In this document: one piece after another, positions 1-6,843 of the stretch
Numbering within the stretch: position 1 is the stretch's first letter
How the letters are laid out: each line of letters starts with the position of its first letter
From: Methanoculleus sp. UBA77
Lineage (GTDB): Archaea; Halobacteriota; Methanomicrobia; Methanomicrobiales; Methanoculleaceae
Assembly: GCA_002499455.1 (NCBI GenBank)
Contig: DALN01000076.1
Span: 557 to 13,429, forward strand
DNA: 12,873 bases
Reading direction: 5' to 3'
Program-made: the position numbers and the translations under genes
The notes under the pieces: model-generated
Database searches by the model: none
What the model was told of the DNA's origin: nothing
Seen by the model: the letters and a program-made list of their open reading frames with translations, nothing else

Positions 1-220
1 AACGTCGTACTTCACACCTAACGGGGCTCAAGCTCGCTTCGCTCGCACTTCGAAGACCTCCGGCCTTCTCGAACTCCTTTCCCTTCGGAAAAGTCGTCCC
101 TTGAAACCCTTCGGGTTTCTCAAACTCCGTTCCTGACGGAACGTCGTCCTTCGCATCTTCGATGCTCATGCTCCTGTCGTGCCGACAGTCGCACTTCGCG
201 ACCTTCGCGGCTTCGCGTGA
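1..220. repeat. Array of short imperfect palindromes, continuing past the left edge
   Basis: At least six short inverted repeats follow one another every 20-27 bp. Clear ones are 78-91 (5-bp stem), 103-119 (7 bp), 128-143 (6 bp), 153-165 (5 bp), 174-188 (6 bp) and 206-217 (4 bp). The stems differ in sequence but both arms change together, while the linkers recur: versions of AACTCC (72-77, 123-128) alternate with GTCGTCC/GTCGCAC (94-100, 143-149, 189-194). The opening AACGTCGTACTTC matches 140-152 with one change, so the array continues to the left. The pentamer CTTCG occurs nine times; on the minus strand this gives C-GAA-G loops, a class known to form unusually stable DNA minihairpins. It lies downstream of the pilus operon. 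I do not see a coding frame with family resemblance here. Function is unknown; it may be a dispersed extragenic palindromic repeat family. Confidence 0.8.
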
Positions 221-283
221 GCCCATACCACTAGCCCCTATCGGTAATCGTGTGTTATCTCAACAGGGCCGTGTTTTTCAACC

Positions 284-291
284 AAAAAAAA
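284..291 (-). terminator. Oligo-T terminator of the pilus-assembly operon
   Basis: On the minus strand an uninterrupted T8 run lies about 22 nt downstream of the TGA stop (316-314) of the last operon gene. Archaeal intrinsic termination relies mainly on oligo-T tracts, so this is the likely transcript end. If read-through occurs, the transcript enters the hairpin array at 1-220. Confidence 0.6.
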
Positions 292-313
292 TTAGAAGAT
301 CCGTCCTGATTCC

Positions 314-1363
314 TCAGATGAAGAACCGGAACGCGATCCAGGCGATCAGGACCATCAGCGCCGAGTACTTCAGCCCGGCGAGGACCCGGCCCTCGCCCAT
401 GACACCCGCCGCAAGCCCGGAGAAGAATCCCTGGATCAGGGCGGCGTGGCAGAAGACCCGGTTGTAGAGGAAGAGGTCCACGGTGCCCATGAACGTCTGG
501 CTCGACCCCGACCCCGCGACCGCCTCGCCCGCCTCTGCCATCGTCGTCAGGAAGGTGCTCGAGAGCACGCCGATGACGAAGAGGAATACGAAGAACGACA
601 TCACGACGATGATCATGTAGATCATCATACCGTTCTTTCGTTCCGACTTCAGGTTGAAGAACTCATATGCGTCGTGGGCCGCCGCCCGCAACACCTCGCT
701 CACGTCGCCGCCCGCAGAGCTCGCATGGGCGATCAGGTCGACGCTCCGCTCGGCAAGCGGGGTGTTCACGACGTTCCCGAACCGGCGGATGGCCTCGACG
801 AACGGAACACCCCAGGACATCTCGGTGTCGAGCTGGCGGATGTGCGGGGTGAGCGCCCCGTACTCGCCCTCGGAGACGATGTGGATGGCGTGAGGGAGCG
901 TCATGCCCGAATCGTTCATCCCGGCCACGTCCCTAAAGAAGTTCGGGAGAGAGGCCTCGATGCTCGAGACCCGCAGCGCCTCCTTGAGGTCGAGGAGCGC
1001 AAGCGGCACGATGGCGACGAGGAGGGCGAAGACAAAGACGTCGTCGATCATCGTCGTCGAGAAGAGGACCCCGACGCCGTAGGACATCACCAGGCTCATA
1101 AATCCGCCGATAAGGAGGACGAGCGCCGCAGGAACGGATATGTAGAGGACAGTGAAGGGCTCCTCCATCATCACCTGGAGGGGGTGCCGGATAAAGCGGT
1201 AGAACCCTTCCCGGTACTTCCTCGTATCCTCGATCCGGCCGAATATCTCCCGCTCATGCTCCTCGAACGCGTCGAGCACGGGAGCCGCCTCTTCTGCTCC
1301 GGCACCTCCCGACCTGTTCGGCAACCGGTTCAGGAAATCGTCAACGATCTCTTTGAATCCCAT
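314..1363 (-). CDS. Type II secretion system F / TadC-like membrane platform protein (second copy)
   Basis: This 349-aa polytopic membrane protein belongs to the T2SSF (GspF/TadC/ArlJ) superfamily, the inner-membrane platform on which the assembly ATPase acts to polymerise pilin-like subunits. A soluble, charged N-terminal segment (about 1-68) precedes hydrophobic segments near 71-100 and 107-124. A cytoplasmic helical region typical of the family (about 138-240, with ASLPNFFRDVAGMNDSGMTL) follows, then membrane segments near 247-270 and 329-347 and probably one around 303-321. The start is ATG 1363, one base after the stop of the preceding gene. A full GGAGGTG ribosome binding site (1374-1368) sits inside the end of that gene, so translation is coupled. 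It is a diverged paralogue of its neighbour rather than a duplicate. Together they supply the two T2SSF modules that one bacterial GspF carries in tandem. Family certain; the exact filament type is inferred. Confidence 0.93.
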   Translation of the reverse strand: MGFKEIVDDFLNRLPNRSGGAGAEEAAPVLDAFEEHEREIFGRIEDTRKYREGFYRFIRHPLQVMMEEPFTVLYISVPAALVLLIGGFMSLVMSYGVGVLFSTTMIDDVFVFALLVAIVPLALLDLKEALRVSSIEASLPNFFRDVAGMNDSGMTLPHAIHIVSEGEYGALTPHIRQLDTEMSWGVPFVEAIRRFGNVVNTPLAERSVDLIAHASSAGGDVSEVLRAAAHDAYEFFNLKSERKNGMMIYMIIVVMSFFVFLFVIGVLSSTFLTTMAEAGEAVAGSGSSQTFMGTVDLFLYNRVFCHAALIQGFFSGLAAGVMGEGRVLAGLKYSALMVLIAWIAFRFFI

Positions 1364-1364
1364 A

Positions 1365-2288
1365 TCACACCTCCGGAGTCATGGAACTGATCAGGATGAC
1401 GAACATCATGCTCCCGAACGGCACGATCAGGTAGATGATGATGTAGAGGAAGAACGGGTTCGTATCCCCGGAGAGGATCGTCATCACGGACTGCAGGATG
1501 ATCAAAAAGAGCATACCGGCGACCATCGCGGTGACGTATGACTCCGCGATCAGGCCGAGCGTCTCTAAGAACGTCTTCTGCTGCTGGTTGTTCTCAAGCG
1601 TATACTGGTGGGCCTTGGCACGGAAGTACTCCGTGAGGTTGCTCCCGCTGGAGATGCTTGCGACGGCACCCTGCATGAACTCCCGCATCCGCTCGCTCGG
1701 TGTCGCCTGCGAGACCGTCCGCAGGGCGTCAAGAAGGTCCTTTCCGAAGAAATCGGTCTCCCGCGCGACATACCGGGCTTCGACGGCGCTCTCGCCGTAG
1801 ATCTTGCTCTGCCCGAGCAGCCGGAAGACCTCGTCGGGGGTGATCCCGGCCGACGACATCGCGGTGACGTAGTTGATGGCGTAGGGGAGGGTGGCGTCGA
1901 TGTTCCTCCGGCGCTCCCCGGCCCGTATGCCGGGGTAGAGGAGGAAGATCAGGTAGGAGAGGCCCCCGAAGATCAGGAGCGAGAGGACCGTGATGACGAC
2001 GGTGCCAAGCAGGAGCTTGTAGTCGTTCAACGCGTAGAGGAACTCCGGGACCGCCCCCTTGTAGGTGATCATCTCGGGGACCCGCAGGAGGTAGGTCAGG
2101 AGCCCGATGAGCGCCGCAGCGATCAGCCCGACGATGAACGAGGAGACGTAGGCCGTCGCAAGGTAGGCCTCAAACGGCGTGTTCATCCGGGCTCCCATCA
2201 GGTCGTTTCTGAGGCTGACGTAGTCAGCCCGCTTCCGTTTCAGGTCACGGCCGATCAGGTTGAAGCAGAACCGCTCATACCCGTTCAT
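1365..2288 (-). CDS. Type II secretion system F / TadC-like membrane platform protein (first copy)
   Basis: A 307-aa T2SSF-family membrane protein. Hydrophobic segments near 43-68 and 91-118 precede a cytoplasmic helical domain (about 120-245) containing IDATLPYAINYVTAMSSAGI, the family's typical 'lP...MssaG' signature. Two C-terminal membrane helices follow (about 251-272 and 278-301). Its start ATG overlaps the ATPase stop in an ATGA arrangement (2288-2285), and an AGGGTGG ribosome binding site lies six bases upstream, so it should be translationally coupled to the ATPase. The role is that of a pilus/secretion platform protein at the cytoplasmic membrane, contacting the adjacent ATPase. Compared with its downstream paralogue it lacks the long N-terminal charged region and the C-terminal extension. 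The two-gene platform resembles bacterial TadB/TadC and archaeal pilus operons; the substrate filament cannot be deduced from the sequence. Confidence 0.93.
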   Translation of the reverse strand: MNGYERFCFNLIGRDLKRKRADYVSLRNDLMGARMNTPFEAYLATAYVSSFIVGLIAAALIGLLTYLLRVPEMITYKGAVPEFLYALNDYKLLLGTVVITVLSLLIFGGLSYLIFLLYPGIRAGERRRNIDATLPYAINYVTAMSSAGITPDEVFRLLGQSKIYGESAVEARYVARETDFFGKDLLDALRTVSQATPSERMREFMQGAVASISSGSNLTEYFRAKAHQYTLENNQQQKTFLETLGLIAESYVTAMVAGMLFLIILQSVMTILSGDTNPFFLYIIIYLIVPFGSMMFVILISSMTPEV

Positions 2289-4657
2289 GCCGAACCACCC
2301 TCGCCGTAGAGATCGGTGCGCACACGCTGGATGACCGACTCAGGGTCGCGGAAGTAGGAGATCAGGATCTTGCTCACGTCACGGAAATGCCGGATCTTCT
2401 TGATGCGCATCCACTCAAGCACTTCCTGCCGGCGTTTCAGCTCCTCGCGCATCCGCTCCTCGCTCCAGCCCCGGTCCTCCATGATCTGCTCGAGGATGTA
2501 GGACTTGCCGGAGTAGCGGATCTCGTCGGTCGCCGGGTGCCACCGGAAGACCTCGTTCGTGATCAGCTCGTTCGTCCTGGGGTCGATATCCAGGATCTCG
2601 ATGAGCTGCTTGTTCCGCCGGATCCGCTGGCCGCCCACCCGGGCCTGGACCTGGATGGACATCAGGGAGAGTGCCGAGAGCATGTTCCTCGGCACATCGA
2701 TCGGCGGGTTCTCCAGACGGTGGACGGCGCTCGCCACCGAGTCCGCGTGCATCGTCGCGTAGGTGACGTGGCCGGTGCTCATCGCCTGGAAGAGCGTCAG
2801 GGCTTCGCGGCCACGGACCTCACCGACAAGGATGTACTCCGGGCGCTGCCGGAGGGCGGCACGCAGGAGTTCGTACATATCGATCTCGCCCCGCCCGTCC
2901 TGGGAGAACGAGTCGCGGGTGATGCTCGGGATCCAGTTCGGGTGGGGGAGCTTCAACTCGCGGGTATCCTCGAGCGTCACGATCTTTGCAAGCGGCGGGA
3001 TGAAGAGCGATATGGCGTTTAAGGTCGTCGTCTTCCCCGATGCCGTTCCGCCGGCAAAGATGCAGGACTTGGCGTTCTCGACCGCGAGCCAGAGGTAGGC
3101 GACGCCGAGCGGCGAGAAGGTGTGCCACTCGATGAGGTCGGTCGGCGTGATCGGCTCCTCGCGGAACTTACGGATCGTGAACGTCGAACCGTGGGCGGTC
3201 ACTTCGGAGCCCAGCGTCATCTGGATACGCGACCCGTCGCTCATCGTGGCGTCGAGCATCGGCTCGGCGATCGAGATATACTTCCCGGCCCGCTGTGCGA
3301 GTTTCGTCACGAACGAGTCGAGCTCCGCGGCGTCGCGGTAGACCAGGCTCGTCTTCATCGACTCATACGTCGTGTGGTAGACGAAGATCGAGCTGTTCAC
3401 GCCGTCGCAGGAGATATCCTCGATGTACTTGTCGTGCATCACCGGGTCGATCAGCCCGTCGCCGAGGAACTCCTTCTCCACATGGTAGAGGATCTTCTCC
3501 CGCTCCTGCGGAGAGAGGCGGATCCCGTAGTCGGCGATGATCGTGTTTGCCGCGGTACGGAGCGCCTCCCTCGCCGCCTCCCGGCTGAGGTCACGGGTGG
3601 TGATGTTGAGCGTCTCAAAGAGGCGCTCCTTGATCTCCCCGAAGAGTTCCTGCTCCGCGGGAGTGAGCACGGGCTCGAGGACGTGGTAGGTGTACTCGTG
3701 CGTCGTGCCGTCGTAGGTCACCCGGACATAGGCATACGGCTCGTTCACCGGGTAGAGCTCGATCTCCTCCAGCCCCGGCGAAGGGCGCATCGAGAGGTCG
3801 ACGAGCGGCCCGTGGCGTGCCGGGTTGTACTCCTCGATGACCTCCCCGACCTTCATGGTCTGGAACTTCTTGAGGAACGGGAACCGGGACTTCTGCGCCT
3901 CGTCGGCGGCGATGGCCTCGCTCGCCGCGGCTGCCGCAATCGTGGTGGAGGAGAAGGCCCGGGAGAAGATGTCGTCGAACTCCGATACGACCCTTGCGTT
4001 GTCGACAAAGTCGAACCGATGGCCGTTGCGGTTGATGTTCAACTCCTCGACGGTGAACGTCGCACTCTTCGGGAGGATCAGGTCCGCAAGGTTCCCGAGC
4101 TCCTCGACCGATACCACCCCGGCATCGATATCGCCGTCGGGTTCGGGCTCATCGACCGTCACCACGCCAGAGGTGCCGGCGGATTCCGTCTCCAGGCGGC
4201 CCTTCATCCGGTCGAGGAAACCAATGGAGTCCTTTCGCCCTGCCCCGCCATCCTCTGCCGCGGGGCCGGGAGCAGAGTTCTCCTCGTTCCCGCCGTCAGA
4301 CCGGCGCTGCTCGATACGGTCGAGCAACGACCTGACGGGATCGTCCCGGCCGGCCTCGCGGCTTTCGGGGGTCCCGGATCTCGTCACCGACTCGATGAGC
4401 GAACGGATGCCCATCTTCTTTTGCGCCGGCAGGGCGGACGGCTCCGGCTCCCCGTCTTCTCCATCAGGACCGGCGGCAGACCCGGGATCTGCCAGAGCTG
4501 CCTCTGTCCCGGCATCTTCCTCCGGCCGGGACGGCGGATTGGAATCCGGCGACTCCGTAACGGCACCTTCACCGCCGTTCTCGGGTCTCCCGGGATGTTT
4601 GAGCAGTTTCCTGACTGCTGCTATCAACTCACGTTCTTCGTCCTCATTTGCTCTCAT
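2285..4657 (-). CDS. Type II/IV secretion system ATPase (GspE/VirB11/ArlI family) with long disordered N-terminus
   Basis: Assembly ATPase of an archaeal type IV-like pilus or secretion system; 790 aa from ATG 4657. Residues 1-160 are Glu/Asp/Pro/Gly-rich and probably disordered, with short helix-like motifs at 11-21, 83-91, 107-119 and 144-155. An N-terminal domain follows (about 290-350, ELYPVNEPYAYVRVTYDG), then the RecA-like motor. Walker A is GGTASGKT (536-543), followed by an Asp-box-type LEDTREL, a Walker B-type region YILVGEVRGRE (about 607-617) and a His-box-type TMHADS. All catalytic motifs look intact, so it should be active. It is much longer than typical ArlI-type ATPases (about 550 aa), chiefly because of the N-terminus. 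ATG 4657 is preferred because GGGGG (4670-4666) stands eight bases upstream. An in-frame TTG at 4678 would add seven residues but has no clear ribosome binding site. The start overlaps the preceding gene by 14 nt and the stop overlaps the next start (ATGA). Confidence 0.95.
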   Translation of the reverse strand: MRANEDEERELIAAVRKLLKHPGRPENGGEGAVTESPDSNPPSRPEEDAGTEAALADPGSAAGPDGEDGEPEPSALPAQKKMGIRSLIESVTRSGTPESREAGRDDPVRSLLDRIEQRRSDGGNEENSAPGPAAEDGGAGRKDSIGFLDRMKGRLETESAGTSGVVTVDEPEPDGDIDAGVVSVEELGNLADLILPKSATFTVEELNINRNGHRFDFVDNARVVSEFDDIFSRAFSSTTIAAAAASEAIAADEAQKSRFPFLKKFQTMKVGEVIEEYNPARHGPLVDLSMRPSPGLEEIELYPVNEPYAYVRVTYDGTTHEYTYHVLEPVLTPAEQELFGEIKERLFETLNITTRDLSREAAREALRTAANTIIADYGIRLSPQEREKILYHVEKEFLGDGLIDPVMHDKYIEDISCDGVNSSIFVYHTTYESMKTSLVYRDAAELDSFVTKLAQRAGKYISIAEPMLDATMSDGSRIQMTLGSEVTAHGSTFTIRKFREEPITPTDLIEWHTFSPLGVAYLWLAVENAKSCIFAGGTASGKTTTLNAISLFIPPLAKIVTLEDTRELKLPHPNWIPSITRDSFSQDGRGEIDMYELLRAALRQRPEYILVGEVRGREALTLFQAMSTGHVTYATMHADSVASAVHRLENPPIDVPRNMLSALSLMSIQVQARVGGQRIRRNKQLIEILDIDPRTNELITNEVFRWHPATDEIRYSGKSYILEQIMEDRGWSEERMREELKRRQEVLEWMRIKKIRHFRDVSKILISYFRDPESVIQRVRTDLYGEGGSA

Positions 4658-5288
4658 CCTCTGTGCCCCCAATATCAACGCACATTTCTACCTGAGGGTC
4701 ATGGAATTCGATGATGCATCGCGTCCGTTCCGTATTCCGGTCCGAGACGACGCACATATAACGCCCGTTCAGCAGCCGGAAGCAGACCCTTCCTCTGGAG
4801 TCCGTCACGTCGCTCGTGATGACGAGCTTCCCTTTCCGGATCGAGACATGGGCTCCGCCGAGGGGTTCCCGGCTGTTGCGAACGGTCAGGCAGAGTACAC
4901 CCACCCGCTGGCGGATAGGAGTGCCGATGGTCGGGATATCGAGGCGGCCGTTCTTCTTCAGGTGGCTCTTCTCAAAGACCCTGCATCGTGATACCAGCGC
5001 CTCGATGACGGGCGGCGAAACCCGGGAGAGGTCGAATGTCTCCCCTCCGGTCAGGTGCAGAACCGCCGCATCGCCAAAGAGCGTCCCCTTCTCATCGACA
5101 AGTATCGCGCCGTCCGGTTCGCCCCCATAGAGAACCAGATAGAACGCGTGTGCCCCCTCTCCTGAGACCCCGATCCCGGTCAGAGAATGGACGCTGCTGT
5201 AGTGCAGCACCTCATCAAGGGTGAAGCGCCCCTCGTACTCCGACTGCTTGAGGATCTGGCCCATAAGGTCAATTATGTCCATGCACAT
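4644..5288 (-). CDS. Unrecognised 214-aa protein leading the pilus operon, C-terminal beta-sandwich-like domain
   Basis: I do not recognise this protein as a named family. Two parts are visible. Residues 1-110 look like a mixed alpha/beta domain with strands around 47-54 and 60-70 (LYGGEPDGAILVDEKGTLFG) and a helix near 93-102. Residues 128-195 read as alternating strands with the LTVRN...PLGGAHVSI...TDSRGRVCF...GRYMCVV pattern of carboxypeptidase-regulatory/Cna-B-like beta-sandwiches. There are seven cysteines (2, 102, 133, 169, 179, 191, 203), five of them in the C-terminal part. There is no signal peptide or membrane segment, so it is probably cytoplasmic. It is the first gene of the operon and overlaps the ATPase start by 14 nt, which suggests a co-regulated partner or regulator of the ATPase; that role is inferred. 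The start may be ATG 5288 or ATG 5282; neither has a good ribosome binding site, fitting a leaderless transcript. Confidence 0.85.
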   Translation of the reverse strand: MCMDIIDLMGQILKQSEYEGRFTLDEVLHYSSVHSLTGIGVSGEGAHAFYLVLYGGEPDGAILVDEKGTLFGDAAVLHLTGGETFDLSRVSPPVIEALVSRCRVFEKSHLKKNGRLDIPTIGTPIRQRVGVLCLTVRNSREPLGGAHVSIRKGKLVITSDVTDSRGRVCFRLLNGRYMCVVSDRNTERTRCIIEFHDPQVEMCVDIGGTEDESK

Positions 5289-5310
5289 CTTCAGGTATGG
5301 TATTTCCGTG

Positions 5311-5319
5311 GTTTTTATG
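5311..5319 (-). promoter_or_regulatory. Possible TATA box of the pilus operon (leaderless start)
   Basis: On the minus strand CATAAAAAC (5319-5311) is centred about 27 bp upstream of ATG 5288. That spacing places the transcription start at or next to the start codon. This agrees with the absence of a Shine-Dalgarno sequence before either possible start. A second AT-rich candidate lies at 5365-5376 and would give a roughly 50-nt leader. The assignment is by spacing and composition only. Confidence 0.4.
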
Positions 5320-5341
5320 CAAGAACGGGGATTTTACCCCA

Positions 5342-5358
5342 ACCACATTATACCACAT
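5342..5358. promoter_or_regulatory. Direct repeat ACCACAT-TAT-ACCACAT, possible operator
   Basis: Two identical heptamers, ACCACAT at 5342-5348 and 5352-5358, are 10 bp apart start to start, so they face the same side of the helix. They lie just upstream of the putative TATA box of the minus-strand operon, a usual place for an archaeal activator site. No known regulator motif is recognised. Confidence 0.3.
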
Positions 5359-5454
5359 CAGTATACTATTATTAATACCTTGTGATGAATCGAAACGATT
5401 TCTCACGGATGCTCCCCTGAAAAGATCATACGAGAAAAACGTAAAAAGGTCGGC

Positions 5455-5530
5455 AGGATATGGGAATCCTCTGAAGGTCCCCGCCGCCGGCACCCCCGGC
5501 AGCCGGACAAACGAGGCGTCCGACGGCGGG
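5455..5530. other. GC-rich, foldable island in the divergent intergenic region
   Basis: Within the otherwise AT-richer 353-bp gap between the divergent operons, a GC-rich stretch can fold as a compact multi-stem structure. An outer stem pairs CCCGCC (5480-5485) with GGCGGG (5525-5530). It encloses GCCGG/CCGGC (5486-5490 with 5496-5500) and CGGAC/GTCCG (5504-5508 with 5518-5522), making a three-way junction. A small hairpin, AGGAT/ATCCT (5455-5459 with 5466-5470), precedes it. It lacks tRNA features such as a T-loop consensus. It could be an untranslated RNA, a leader element or a protein-binding cruciform; the sequence alone cannot decide. The rest of 5289-5641 holds promoter-like sites for both operons and no convincing gene. 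Confidence 0.35.
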
Positions 5531-5590
5531 AAACGGTTGTAGAAAGATTTATCTCCCTCAAAAGACCCTCAACCCGGGAAAGGCACCTGC

Positions 5591-5600
5591 AAAAAAATAT
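5591..5600 (+). promoter_or_regulatory. Possible TATA box for the peptidase-hisI-PIN-leuS cluster
   Basis: An A/T-only stretch, AAAAAAATAT, sits about 45 bp before ATG 5642, which would start transcription near 5622 and leave a leader of about 20 nt containing AAGGT (5629-5633), eight bases from the ATG. Another candidate, ATTTAT at 5545-5550, would give a longer leader. Based on position and composition only. Confidence 0.35.
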
Positions 5601-5641
5601 CGCCAGAAATAAGAGATGTCAGGTGGATAAGGTACTCGCCC

Positions 5642-6445
5642 ATGATTCTTCCGCCCGCAACAGCTGTCCCGCTCATGATCGCAGCGGTCGCGATAGGGAT
5701 CACGCTCATCTACGCATCGATCCTGGATGCCAGAGAACGGCGGGTGCCCCACAGGACCTGGCGTCCGGCTCTCGTCGTCGCAGTCCCGGCGGCAGTCTGG
5801 GTATACGGACAGACCTTCTTTGCAGACTGGCGCATAGCAGCAGGATACCTCACCATCGCTGCGGTCTTCTGCGGGTTTTTCTACTTCTTCCAGGCTGCAA
5901 ACCTCTTTGGAGGGGCAGATGCGTATGCCCTCATCATCATCACCGCATGCCTCCCGTTCTTTCCGTTTGAGCCGTACTTCGGCATCTCGCCGACCGGGTT
6001 CTTCCCGTTCACGGTGCTGACGAACGCCGTGCTCATCAACATCGCGGCACCCGTTGCAATACTCGCAAAGAACCTGATAGAGGGAAACAGGGCCCCGCTG
6101 CCCTGCCTGTTCCTGGGGTTCCCAGTCGACGGAAGAACAATCCAGAACGAGTTCGGCTTCGTCATGGAGGATATCGAAGAAGAGGACGGCAGGCTGGTCC
6201 GGCGGTTCGTCGGTTTTACCGAGTCGCTCGGACGCATGGTGCGGGGAGAGCGGCGGCTCTACACAAAAGATCTCAGGATGCATCCCGAAGAGTACAAACA
6301 GGAGATTGCCCTCTACCGGAAGGCCGGCAGGGTCTGGATATCCTACGGCATTCCGTTCATCATACCGATCACGGCGGGATTCCTGACGGCATTGTTCATG
6401 GGAGATATCCTCTTTGTCATCATGAAGACTCTCACAGGAATGTGA
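5642..6445 (+). CDS. A24-family prepilin/preflagellin peptidase (archaeal FlaK/EppA-like)
   Basis: A 267-aa membrane aspartic peptidase that would cleave the leader of class III (type IV pilin-like) signal peptides at the cytoplasmic face of the membrane. The two catalytic aspartates expected for the family are visible: D29 in SILDARERRVP after the first membrane helix, and D93 in a GGAD motif (90-93), the archaeal variant of GxGD. Hydrophobic segments lie near 10-28, 42-55, 65-84, 94-108, 120-145 and 240-262. A charged soluble region of about 80 residues (160-238) precedes the last helix. It is longer than the usual archaeal preflagellin peptidase (about 230 aa), mainly through that region. 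It stands divergently from the pilus ATPase/platform operon, which supports a shared pathway. It is followed after six bases by hisI. ATG 5642 is chosen because AAGGT lies at good spacing. Confidence 0.9.
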   Translation: MILPPATAVPLMIAAVAIGITLIYASILDARERRVPHRTWRPALVVAVPAAVWVYGQTFFADWRIAAGYLTIAAVFCGFFYFFQAANLFGGADAYALIIITACLPFFPFEPYFGISPTGFFPFTVLTNAVLINIAAPVAILAKNLIEGNRAPLPCLFLGFPVDGRTIQNEFGFVMEDIEEEDGRLVRRFVGFTESLGRMVRGERRLYTKDLRMHPEEYKQEIALYRKAGRVWISYGIPFIIPITAGFLTALFMGDILFVIMKTLTGM

Positions 6446-6451
6446 ACCGAT

Positions 6452-6820
6452 ATGGAGATACAATTCACGAAGGACGGATTGGTGCCTGTCATCGTGCAGG
6501 AGAAACGGACTCGTGAGGTCCTGATGCTCGCCTACGCAAACGCTACGGCACTGGAACTCACACGGACAACGGGATACGCACACTATTACAGCAGAAGCAG
6601 GCGAAAACTCTGGAAGAAAGGCGAGGAGAGCGGTCACTTCCAGCGGGTCTGCCGCATACTCGTCGACTGCGATGCGGATGCGGTCCTCTACGAGGTGGAA
6701 CAGACCGGCGCCGCCTGCCATACCGGCCACGCGTCGTGCTTCTACCGGACGGCCGACGGGGAAGAGATCGCCGGAACAGTCTTTGATCCGGAGAAGGTAT
6801 ACGCTAATAAGGGTGAATGA
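6452..6820 (+). CDS. hisI: Phosphoribosyl-AMP cyclohydrolase
   Basis: HisI opens the adenine ring of phosphoribosyl-AMP to give ProFAR, the third step of histidine biosynthesis, in the cytoplasm. At 122 aa it is the standalone form; there is no fused HisE pyrophosphohydrolase domain. The family signatures are all present: LMLAYAN (24-30), the segment YYSRSRRKLWKKGEESGH, the metal-binding DCDADA (about 72-77), and the zinc cysteines in RVCRILVDC and ACHTGHASCF. The start ATG lies six bases after the peptidase stop, so the two are probably co-transcribed. No strong Shine-Dalgarno is seen, which fits translational coupling. No other his gene is in the window, so the pathway is scattered, as is common in archaea. 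Confidence 0.97.
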   Translation: MEIQFTKDGLVPVIVQEKRTREVLMLAYANATALELTRTTGYAHYYSRSRRKLWKKGEESGHFQRVCRILVDCDADAVLYEVEQTGAACHTGHASCFYRTADGEEIAGTVFDPEKVYANKGE

Positions 6821-6843
6821 CTTCATTACTATGGTGATTTTTT

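Noticed and set aside
1..220. CRISPR array
   Set aside because: The conserved units are 6-10 bp linkers and the variable parts are palindromic stems with a spacing of 20-27 bp; CRISPRs have identical repeats of 23 bp or more with unrelated spacers.
162..467. 101-codon plus-strand frame across the array and the TadC-like gene end
   Set aside because: Runs antisense through a real membrane-protein gene and through non-coding repeats; no domain.
3122..4714. 530-codon and similar plus-strand frames opposite the pilus ATPase
   Set aside because: Antisense shadow of a gene with intact Walker motifs; low-complexity composition and no family resemblance.
5269..5493. 74-codon minus-strand frame overlapping the start of the pilus operon
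   Set aside because: No ribosome binding site, no recognisable domain, overlaps the likely promoter, and extends through the foldable island.
5480..5530. tRNA gene
   Set aside because: Too short, with no T-loop consensus, no acceptor stem of seven pairs and no anticodon arm in the right place.
5558..6826. 422-codon minus-strand frame opposite the peptidase and hisI
   Set aside because: Lies over two recognised plus-strand genes and encodes a Cys/Arg/Asp-rich sequence with no domain.
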